A stretch of 11,994 nucleotides of DNA. Source: Spirochaetia bacterium UBA6919. GTDB lineage: Bacteria > Spirochaetota > UBA6919. Shown piece after piece: positions 1 to 5,589 of the stretch. The notes under the pieces are model-generated. The model did no database searches. It had not been told where the DNA came from and saw only the letters and a program-made list of their open reading frames with translations. The stretch lies in assembly GCA_002450905.1 (NCBI GenBank), contig DKAT01000103.1, forward strand, positions 1 through 11,994, read 5' to 3'. Positions within the stretch are counted from its first letter, which is position 1. Every line of letters begins with the position of its first letter. A program made the translations under genes and the position numbers.

Positions 1-504
1 TAATGGCTTAAACCCTTTGTGACTGGCATCACTTGTATTGCATCTTTCTATTTTCCCATCTAACCTTATATCTCCTAATACATTTATATTTAAATAAAGC
101 TTTAAGGCAACATTATCAACATGACCTGTTGCACCAAACTTCTCTAAAAGGCGTTTATCAAGATTAAATATTGTTCCATCCTCTGCCAATAATGTATTTA
201 TCATATTTTTTGACTTATTTCTTTTTCTATAATTAGCTATTCTATTTAAATGAACCTGGATTCTCTTTAAAAGACAAGTACAAAAATCCGTTGGCAACTG
301 AGATAGCCTATCTGAAAATGTATTTGTTGATAGCTTTATCTTAAATTGCTCATGGTACAAGCCTAAGCGATCTTTATGCCGACTCATTCCATTTATCAGA
401 CACTTTAAATTAACAAAGAAAAATGCCGTCCAATAAAAACTTCTTTTGCGCTTCTCTGTTACTTCATATTTAGAAAGTAATTGCTCTAATTCTTTTTCTG
501 GCAT
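1..504 (-). CDS. IS4-type transposase, N-terminal part (partial at left edge; possibly a pseudogene)
   Basis: The reading frame is open on the minus strand from ATG 504-502 to base 1, 168 codons, and has no stop at the window edge. The N-terminus (MPEKELEQLLSKYEVTEKRK) resembles the helical N-terminal domain of IS4 transposases, which usually has an acidic helix followed by a basic KRKR-like stretch. Residues DGTIFNLDK followed by a glycine and then LKLYLNI fit the region around the first catalytic Asp of IS4-type DDE enzymes, which begins with a DGT/DGS motif and continues into a conserved LK strand. The second Asp and the Glu would lie outside the window. ATG 504 has no visible Shine-Dalgarno sequence. 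A much better start, ATG 558 in the same frame, reaches TAA after 11 codons (523-525). Either the gene has decayed near its start, or translation begins internally. Confidence 0.7.
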   Translation of the reverse strand, partial: MPEKELEQLLSKYEVTEKRKRSFYWTAFFFVNLKCLINGMSRHKDRLGLYHEQFKIKLSTNTFSDRLSQLPTDFCTCLLKRIQVHLNRIANYRKRNKSKNMINTLLAEDGTIFNLDKRLLEKFGATGHVDNVALKLYLNINVLGDIRLDGKIERCNTSDASHKGFKPL

Positions 505-522
505 AAAAAGTAAGTTGGATAG

Positions 523-558
523 TTAATTTAATTGTAATTTCATACTATCTTTATCCAT
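523..558 (-). other. Eleven-codon reading frame in front of the transposase, in frame with it
   Basis: ATG 558-556 follows AAGGAGA with about 7 bases of spacing, the strongest ribosome binding site in this part of the window. It encodes MDKDSMKLQLN and stops at TAA 525-523. The same frame continues after the stop through six codons (LSNLLF) into the transposase ATG at 504. This is most simply the original transposase start interrupted by a nonsense change. It could instead be a short leader peptide whose translation re-initiates at 504, 18 bases after the stop. The sequence alone does not decide. Confidence 0.5.
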
Positions 559-562
559 AATA

Positions 563-612
563 TGTCTCCTTATTTCCTGATTTGTTCTTTAAATAAAATA
601 AGTAAGGAGACA
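563..612 (-). promoter_or_regulatory. Inverted repeat able to hide the transposase ribosome binding site
   Basis: Bases 563-572 (TGTCTCCTTA) and 603-612 (TAAGGAGACA) are perfect complements. Pairing extends inward through a G-T and two A-T pairs (573-575 with 600-602), leaving a 24-base loop. In minus-strand RNA the 3' arm contains the AAGGAGA ribosome binding site for ATG 558, so a transcript entering from the ALDH side could fold and block translation. A transcript starting inside the loop would lack the 5' arm. IS10 and IS50 use this arrangement to stay silent when transcribed from outside. I see no convincing promoter in the loop, so the second half of that model is inference. Confidence 0.55.
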
Positions 613-754
613 ATTATTTCCTATTTAACTGTATTGTGGTCCAGTAAAAATCTCTTCCAATCTATATTTCAACCCTTAAAATTCAAAGTAAGCCGAACAG
701 TAGGGTGTCAGGATCAATTTATAACACCATTTTTTTTTATTGTTCATGGGAAGA

Positions 755-2278
755 TTAGCCGAACTGGATTCCCTGGGATAGTGGGAGTTCCTTTGACCAA
801 TTAATTGTAACAGTCTGTCTTCTCATGTATCCTTTCCATGCGTCACTCCCTGATTCCCGTCCTCCTCCTGTGTCTTTTTCCCCTCCAAAGGCACCTCCTA
901 TTTCTGCTCCACTTGTACCGATGTTGATATTCGCTATACCACAATCGCTTCCTTCGCTGCTTAAAAAGATTTCTGAATTCATCAAGCTTTCTGTGAACAT
1001 GGCTGATGAAAGTCCCTGGGGAACATTATTATGGATTGATATGGCCTCTTCAATTCCATTAAATGGGATGAGATATAGGATAGGAGCGAAGATTTCTTCC
1101 TGAAGGATTTTCATTTCTTTGTGAGCCAGTATTATTGTGGGCTCTACAAAAAATCCATCTTTATATTCATGATCTGTTAGACTATTACCACCATACAATA
1201 CTTTTCCACCCTCAATTTTAATTCTATCTATGGCTTCCATCATTGTATCAACAGCCTTATGATCTATCAAAGGTCCCATTAATACTTGTTTATCCAGAGG
1301 ATTGCCAATTTTGATTTGTTTGTATGCACTTGTCAATCGAATTATAAAATCATTTATTATCTCTTCTTCTATAATGACACGTCGGGTAGTCGTACATCTT
1401 TGACCGGAAGTCCCTACCGCACCAAATAAGATAGCCCGTACTGCAAGATCCATATCACAGTCTTTCATTAAAATTATAGCATTGTTTCCGCCTAATTCGA
1501 GGATAGACTTTCCCAAGCGTTGTGCAACAACCTGTCCAACATGTCGTCCCATATAACAAGATCCTGTAGCACTTATGAGAGGAACCCGTTTATCTTGTAT
1601 TAATGATTCACCGACACTATCACCCGATCCAATTATAAGGTTCATTAATCCTTGCAGGGAATTTCTTTCTAATACTCTATTTATAATGTTTTGAACAGCT
1701 ATGGCACATAAGGGGGTTTTACTGGATGGCTTCCACACAACAGAATTACCACAAATAATCGCTATAAATGCATTCCATGACCATACTGAAACCGGGAAAT
1801 TAAAAGCACTTATCACACCAACAAGTCCCAAGGGATGCCATTGTTCATACATTCTGTGTTTAGGTCTCTCACTAGCGATAGTCAACCCATACAATTGGCG
1901 AGATAATCCAACAGCAAAATCGGCGACATCTATCATTTCCTGAACTTCCCCTTCACCCTCAGCAATTATTTTACCCATTTCGAGAGATACCAATTGACCC
2001 AACATTTCTTTATACAATCTTAGCTCATTTCCAATTTGACGTATGATATCACCTCTTTGAGGAGCTGGAATGATTCTCCATTTTATAAAAGCATTTATAG
2101 AAGATTGAATTACCCTTTCGTAATCGTGTTTATCTGCACTTTGGATATTTGCAATCTCTTTACCATTTGTTGGATTGATTGATTTGATTACTTTACCGTC
2201 AGGGTGACTAAACCATTCCCCTCCATATACTCCTGAATTTACTTTATTAATACCAAGATCCTTTAATAGTTGTTCCAT
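755..2278 (-). CDS. ALDH7-type aldehyde dehydrogenase (probable alpha-aminoadipate semialdehyde dehydrogenase)
   Basis: Cytosolic NAD-dependent aldehyde dehydrogenase of the ALDH7/antiquitin family. Known members oxidise alpha-aminoadipate semialdehyde in lysine catabolism, and some also act on betaine aldehyde or lipid aldehydes. Family landmarks seen: EQWHPLGLVGVISAFNFPV with the catalytic-site Asn160, VVWKPS with cofactor-binding Lys183, LELGG with general base Glu261, GQRCTTTRR with catalytic Cys295, and EEIFAP at 394-399. The C-terminus NWSKELPLSQGIQFG matches the usual ALDH7 end, so the 507-residue protein is complete. ATG 2278 is chosen because AAGGTGG lies 5 bases upstream; a GTG three codons earlier overlaps that site. 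It lies 45 bases downstream of the lipoprotein gene on the same strand, with no terminator between. No other lysine-degradation gene is visible, so the physiological substrate is inferred from family only. Confidence 0.93.
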   Translation of the reverse strand: MEQLLKDLGINKVNSGVYGGEWFSHPDGKVIKSINPTNGKEIANIQSADKHDYERVIQSSINAFIKWRIIPAPQRGDIIRQIGNELRLYKEMLGQLVSLEMGKIIAEGEGEVQEMIDVADFAVGLSRQLYGLTIASERPKHRMYEQWHPLGLVGVISAFNFPVSVWSWNAFIAIICGNSVVWKPSSKTPLCAIAVQNIINRVLERNSLQGLMNLIIGSGDSVGESLIQDKRVPLISATGSCYMGRHVGQVVAQRLGKSILELGGNNAIILMKDCDMDLAVRAILFGAVGTSGQRCTTTRRVIIEEEIINDFIIRLTSAYKQIKIGNPLDKQVLMGPLIDHKAVDTMMEAIDRIKIEGGKVLYGGNSLTDHEYKDGFFVEPTIILAHKEMKILQEEIFAPILYLIPFNGIEEAISIHNNVPQGLSSAMFTESLMNSEIFLSSEGSDCGIANINIGTSGAEIGGAFGGEKDTGGGRESGSDAWKGYMRRQTVTINWSKELPLSQGIQFG

Positions 2279-2323
2279 ATAAACCACCTTTTGTTATAAA
2301 ATAAATTCATAAAATATTAACAA

Positions 2324-3019
2324 TTATTCATTTATTTGTTTTGATTCAATCAATCTTCCTTTCTGATAATCTTTTTCGGCTTTTTTATGTTCTCCTAATT
2401 TATTAAAAGCCTTAGCCCGCCAGAAATAAGGTTTTCCTTTACCTAAACGAGGATCCGTTTTTATTGAGTAGGTTAAATATTTTACAGCTAAAATATAGTT
2501 ATTTAATTGATAATAAGAGACACCCTGTATATAGTATATATTCGCTATAAATTCCTTGGTAAATAGTTTGTGACCAATTTGTAAAACAGCATTAAGATCC
2601 ATGATACAATTCATATATCTTTTGATATAATAAAAACATATTCCTCTTTTAAATAGACTATCTATAAAGTTTAATGGAATGGCGATATTTTTTATAGATT
2701 TATCTTTTAAAACAATAACTCTGTGTAGTTTACGACGGATTTTATCATTACGCCGTAATACTTCTGTAAAATCTGAAATAGCTAGTTTATAATGTTTCAA
2801 GTTTTCATAACATACTCCCCGATAATAGTATGAATTTATATGTGACGGATCATTTTGAATTGATTTTGTAAAATATTTTATTGCTTGTTTGTAATTTTTA
2901 GTTTTAATTTTATAAAGACCTAAATTAAAATATTCCCTGTCATCACTCTTTGATGAACCACTGGAACAGGCTGTCACCAAAGTTATAATCAGTAATATAA
3001 GAAAACATATTTTTTTCAA
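2324..3019 (-). CDS. TPR-repeat lipoprotein
   Basis: A 231-residue exported protein. The N-terminus has a short basic start, a hydrophobic run (residues 5-15) and a lipobox LVTAC, so Cys18 is expected to be lipidated after signal peptidase II cleavage. A short Ser/Gly/Asp linker leads into about five tetratricopeptide-like helical pairs at roughly 28-60, 61-91, 118-150, 156-190 and 196-228. Several show the usual pattern of G at position 8 and A at 20 (for example YYRGVCYENLKHYKLAISDF). The basic stretch at 91-112 separates repeats 2 and 3. The start is TTG 3019-3017, with GGAGG at 3024-3028 four bases upstream. Such lipoproteins are frequent in spirochaetes, where TPR modules usually hold protein partners; the partner here is unknown. 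It probably heads a transcript with the downstream ALDH7 gene, but nothing shows a shared function. Confidence 0.85.
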   Translation of the reverse strand: MKKICFLILLIITLVTACSSGSSKSDDREYFNLGLYKIKTKNYKQAIKYFTKSIQNDPSHINSYYYRGVCYENLKHYKLAISDFTEVLRRNDKIRRKLHRVIVLKDKSIKNIAIPLNFIDSLFKRGICFYYIKRYMNCIMDLNAVLQIGHKLFTKEFIANIYYIQGVSYYQLNNYILAVKYLTYSIKTDPRLGKGKPYFWRAKAFNKLGEHKKAEKDYQKGRLIESKQINE

Positions 3020-3043
3020 ATGTCCTCCATTAATAAAATATTC

Positions 3044-3049
3044 ATTATA
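3044..3049 (-). promoter_or_regulatory. Possible -10 box for the TPR lipoprotein gene
   Basis: A perfect TATAAT reads on the minus strand here, 25 bases upstream of the TTG start and about 15 upstream of its ribosome binding site. No good -35 box sits 16-18 bases further upstream (TTAGTG at best). The surroundings are very AT-rich, so the match is only moderately informative. Confidence 0.35.
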
Positions 3050-3109
3050 TTTTGTTTATAAGGATTCACTAAATATTACAATTAGAATTATTATAATATT
3101 ATTTTTTAT

Positions 3110-3138
3110 TTGACAAAATTATTTCACCTATCTGTGAT
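3110..3138 (+). promoter_or_regulatory. Probable promoter of the MESH1-like gene
   Basis: A perfect -35 box TTGACA (3110-3115) is followed after 17 bases by TGTGAT (3133-3138), which matches four of six -10 positions. Transcription would start near 3145, giving a leader of about 110 bases before ATG 3257. It diverges from the lipoprotein gene. Confidence 0.45.
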
Positions 3139-3256
3139 AAATTAAAAATACCATGTTCGGAAAAAATAGTCAAAGAATTACTGAGATTATTTAATCTACC
3201 TGATATTCAATATTTTATTTGTGATTAAGATTTTTTTTTATGAGGAGTATTTTACG

Positions 3257-3796
3257 ATGAGAGATGAGGAACTGAGTTTATTTATTAAAGCAATAAGATT
3301 TGCATCAGAAAAACATAAAGATCAGCGTAGGAAAGGAAAAGAAGCTTCTCCTTATATAAATCATCCTATATTAGTTGCAGATATTCTCTGGTCTATAGGT
3401 GGGATTAGGGATTATAAGGTTCTTATCTCCGCTATTCTTCATGATACTGTTGAGGATACCAATACAAGTCCTGATGACATTGAAAGTATTTTTGGAAAAG
3501 ACATTCGGAAGATCGTAGAAGAAGTTACCGATGATAAGTCTCTCCCCAAAATGGATAGAAAGCGTTTACAAATTGAAACTGCTAGTCACAAATCCCTTGA
3601 GGCGAAATTAGTTAAACTGGGGGATAAGATATCAAATATACAAGACATTTTAAAAAATCCTCCTGTCGATTGGTCTATTGAGAGAAGAAATGAATATCTT
3701 GAATGGGCAAAAGCTGTTGTGGATGAAATTAGGGGGACGAATATCACTTTAGAAAACTATTTTGATGAGTATTATAAATCTTATTTTAACAAATAA
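3257..3796 (+). CDS. MESH1-like HD-domain hydrolase (small alarmone hydrolase, (p)ppGpp 3'-pyrophosphohydrolase type)
   Basis: A stand-alone 179-residue hydrolase domain related to the HD half of RelA/SpoT, close to metazoan MESH1 in length and sequence. Conserved features: TPYINHP-like SPYINHP with His36, LHDTVEDT with the metal-binding His62-Asp63 and catalytic Glu66-Asp67, EEVTDDKSLPK at 88-98, KLVKLGDK with Asp123, and Asn127. These match the Mn2+-binding and nucleotide-binding residues of the family one for one. Known relatives hydrolyse ppGpp to GDP and pyrophosphate, and animal MESH1 also removes a phosphate from NADPH. ATG 3257 is chosen because GAGGAG (3242-3247) precedes it. An upstream in-frame GTG at 3221 has no such site and would add 12 residues not seen in the family. 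There is no synthetase domain and no regulatory TGS or ACT domain. The gene ends 10 bases from the convergent hydrolase gene. Confidence 0.9.
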   Translation: MRDEELSLFIKAIRFASEKHKDQRRKGKEASPYINHPILVADILWSIGGIRDYKVLISAILHDTVEDTNTSPDDIESIFGKDIRKIVEEVTDDKSLPKMDRKRLQIETASHKSLEAKLVKLGDKISNIQDILKNPPVDWSIERRNEYLEWAKAVVDEIRGTNITLENYFDEYYKSYFNK

Positions 3797-3806
3797 TAAG
3801 TATACT

Positions 3807-4853
3807 TTATTTTAAAGATTTAGGTGGAGGTGTTTTTTCAGGTTTTGTGGGAGATTTCATAATTTGTTTATCTTTATTAGGGATTGTTGTAGAATTCTTT
3901 TTTAAATGATTCTTATCAGATTTTTTATCTTGTTTAGGATCAAATGATTTTATTGAATCAGTTTTATTATTTTGATTAGGAATAGATTTTTTTTGCTGGT
4001 TATTATTTTTTTTATTCTTAGAAATAGTTTTGGATTTAGGATTATTTACTGGTTTAGATTTTAATTTATGATTAATTTTAGTTATATTTGATTTACTCAG
4101 TAATTTCTTATTTATTTTTTCATACCACTCAAAGACCATGGCAGATTCTTCAAGGGTTATTGTATGATCCAGTCCTTCAAAGAGCATACGGTCAATTGTT
4201 TTAGCACCATAGATCATTAGTTTATTAATCATTGCACTAATTGCTGAATTGACTTGTTTCTCAACACCTCGATCCCCGTTAATATATAATAGTTTTACAA
4301 AACCGGCATTATATAGTTGTTCCTGGTTTAGTAAAGGATAACCTCCTGAGAGACAGGCAACAATTGGAAATAATTTTGGATTTTTCAGGGCAGAATATAT
4401 TCCCTGATGAGCCCCTAATGAAAATCCAAATAGGAAAACAGTTTCTTCAACCAAGTATTGTTTTTTTATAACCTGAATAAGCTTTAATATAAATTCATTT
4501 CCATAATAGAAGCTAGACTGATGATATATTGGTGATAGTACATAATTTTGTGGACTAACCAGTATTAAATTATTTTTACGAGTAGAATCACCAAAGAGAG
4601 CAACGAATTCATAGGCGTCTCCCCCAACTCCGTGGAGTCCAATTGCTAATTTATATCTCCTCTTTTTATCATAATTGTCAGGGAGATGGATATAATAGTT
4701 TTTACCATATAACTTTTTTTCAAGTATATTTGGTTTAATAATTTGTGTGTCCTTAAGAAAGGTGTCTGCTGGTAAAAACAGCATGATTAATAGGATGTAC
4801 AGGAGCTTGGTATTCATTGTTTTTTTTAAGTATTTCAGATATTTATAAACCAT
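3807..4853 (-). CDS. Secreted alpha/beta hydrolase (esterase-like) with a Lys/Asn/Pro-rich C-terminal tail
   Basis: A 348-residue exported protein. A basic N-terminus and hydrophobic segment (about 17-28, LLYILLIMLFLP) form a signal peptide or membrane anchor. The catalytic domain (about 40-252) has the oxyanion-loop motif LHGVGG at 73-78, the nucleophile elbow GFSLG with Ser145, a plausible acid Asp194 in INGDRG, and His230 in GLDHT. This is the order expected of carboxylesterase, phospholipase or polyhydroxyalkanoate-depolymerase-like enzymes; the substrate is not readable. From about 254 to the end the sequence becomes low-complexity, rich in Lys, Asn, Ser and Pro with almost no hydrophobic residues, and ends TPPPKSLK. 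A strongly basic tail like this suggests binding to an anionic surface, which is inference. ATG 4853 is used; TTG 4856 is also in frame, and both have only a weak ribosome binding site. The second Met (residue 13) is an alternative start. Confidence 0.8.
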   Translation of the reverse strand: MVYKYLKYLKKTMNTKLLYILLIMLFLPADTFLKDTQIIKPNILEKKLYGKNYYIHLPDNYDKKRRYKLAIGLHGVGGDAYEFVALFGDSTRKNNLILVSPQNYVLSPIYHQSSFYYGNEFILKLIQVIKKQYLVEETVFLFGFSLGAHQGIYSALKNPKLFPIVACLSGGYPLLNQEQLYNAGFVKLLYINGDRGVEKQVNSAISAMINKLMIYGAKTIDRMLFEGLDHTITLEESAMVFEWYEKINKKLLSKSNITKINHKLKSKPVNNPKSKTISKNKKNNNQQKKSIPNQNNKTDSIKSFDPKQDKKSDKNHLKKNSTTIPNKDKQIMKSPTKPEKTPPPKSLK

Positions 4854-4884
4854 CAATTTTATCCAGAATAATTATTTCTCGTTA

Positions 4885-4949
4885 TGGTAATTTAGAATTG
4901 ATTTAAATAAATATAGAAATAAATATAACGTAATTCTTATAAATTACCA
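4885..4949. repeat. 10-bp inverted repeat in the shared promoter region (candidate operator)
   Basis: TGGTAATTTA at 4885-4894 and TAAATTACCA at 4940-4949 are perfect reverse complements with a 45-base spacing. A third related half-site, GTAATT at 4930-4935, forms a smaller palindrome with AATTAC at 4942-4947 around a 6-base loop. The right arm overlaps the predicted -35 box of the hydrolase gene, and the left arm lies about 20-30 bases past its predicted start point. This could be a pair of regulator sites. The AT-rich background makes chance possible. Confidence 0.35.
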
Positions 4950-4950
4950 A
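4922..4950 (-). promoter_or_regulatory. Candidate promoter of the secreted hydrolase gene
   Basis: On the minus strand TTGGTA (4950-4945) is followed after 17 bases by TATATT (4927-4922). These match the -35 and -10 consensus at four and five positions with ideal spacing. The predicted start point near 4915 leaves a leader of about 60 bases. Confidence 0.4.
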
Positions 4951-4957
4951 AAAATTT

Positions 4958-4963
4958 TATAAT
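4958..4963 (+). promoter_or_regulatory. Possible -10 box for the 5006-5470 gene
   Basis: A perfect TATAAT lies 42 bases upstream of ATG 5006. No convincing -35 box lies at the expected distance, so this rests on the -10 alone in an AT-rich stretch. Confidence 0.3.
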
Positions 4964-5005
4964 ATCCCTATTCTAACATTAAACATATTATTATATTCAT
5001 AGAAT

Positions 5006-5470
5006 ATGACTGAAAAATATCCAAAAACACAAACAAATTGTATTGAATCATTTCTAAAAAAAAACCCCGATCTTAGAGATAAATTAAATTCAAGTATAAC
5101 TTTTGCAACCTCGATGATCAATAAATTGGATCCTAATAAAAAAAAATTAGATAATGACAAATTAGTTGATGAATTATGGATACTCAAAATAGAGGAAAGA
5201 ACACGATTAAACGTACAAGTCAATCTTCACAAACAAATAATAAAATTATCAGCAAATGCGATAGATAATAAAGATGCCCTGGATCTTCTAAATAAACAAC
5301 TCCTGGATATAACAGAACAACTTGATGGTATTCGTCAGTTAATCTATTCACTTAAACAATCTATTAAACCCCAACTCGTTCCAAGAGATATGAGATCGCT
5401 TCTCAATGAACTTGACAAACATATTAAAAATGATAAAGACGAGTTGAAAAATATGAATATAGAGGTTTAA
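5006..5470 (+). CDS. Hypothetical small helical (coiled-coil-like) protein
   Basis: I do not recognise this 154-residue protein. It is highly charged, with no signal peptide, no membrane segment and a single Cys (residue 12). Predicted by eye it is almost entirely helical. Residues 64-117 show a leucine/isoleucine heptad-like pattern (for example LLNKQLLDITEQLDGIRQLI) suggesting a coiled coil, and a second charged helix runs from about 128 to 151. A proline-containing break, IKPQLVPRD, separates them. The ATG at 5006 lacks a clear ribosome binding site, which lowers confidence in the start; no other Met lies close by. It diverges from the secreted hydrolase gene and shares its 152-base promoter region, so the two may be co-regulated. 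A cytosolic scaffold or partner role is possible, but nothing in the sequence fixes a function. Confidence 0.6.
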   Translation: MTEKYPKTQTNCIESFLKKNPDLRDKLNSSITFATSMINKLDPNKKKLDNDKLVDELWILKIEERTRLNVQVNLHKQIIKLSANAIDNKDALDLLNKQLLDITEQLDGIRQLIYSLKQSIKPQLVPRDMRSLLNELDKHIKNDKDELKNMNIEV

Positions 5471-5589
5471 TCTTTTTAAAATATTATTTCATAAGAATTA
5501 AATACCTGCAATCCAATCACTTTATATAATTTACTTAATTCGCTAGTTAATATAACATAATAATTAAATAATTTTCAGTTAAATTAATC

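Larger units (their letters stand above)
1..728 (-). mobile_element. IS4-type insertion sequence, one end only (continues beyond the left edge)
   Basis: The minus strand carries the first part of a DDE transposase that is still open at base 1, so the rest of the element lies outside the window. The outer boundary is not certain. The best candidate terminal sequence lies between the transposase start and the end of the aldehyde dehydrogenase gene, where GGTGT at 704-708 faces ACACC at 724-728, but the partner end cannot be seen and no target duplication can be tested. The element stops short of the neighbouring gene, which is intact to its normal C-terminus, so the insertion did not break it. 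The presence of an IS is well supported; its family (IS4-like) is moderate and its exact end is weak. Confidence 0.55.

Noticed and set aside
704..738. GGTGT/ACACC stem followed by a T-run, read as a terminator
   Set aside because: The T-run is on the plus strand while both flanking genes are on the minus strand; the stem is 5 pairs with a 15-base loop.
691..764. AGCCGAAC repeated at 691-698 and 757-764, as if flanking a small insertion
   Set aside because: Only 8 bases match; the second copy is part of the normal ALDH C-terminal coding sequence, and nothing between them has matching ends.
3097..3228. Open frame of 43 codons on the plus strand, with a protein-like C-terminal half, between the lipoprotein and the MESH1-like gene
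   Set aside because: It has no ATG, GTG or TTG start or ribosome binding site, and it overlaps the predicted promoter. AT-rich spacer easily gives such Ile/Leu/Lys-rich frames.
3221..3256. GTG 3221 as the start of the MESH1-like protein
   Set aside because: No ribosome binding site, and the extra residues are absent from the family; ATG 3257 has GAGGAG and gives the family length.
3798..3807. Palindrome AAGTATACTT at the junction of two convergent genes, as a bidirectional terminator
   Set aside because: Too short and AT-rich to form a stable RNA stem.
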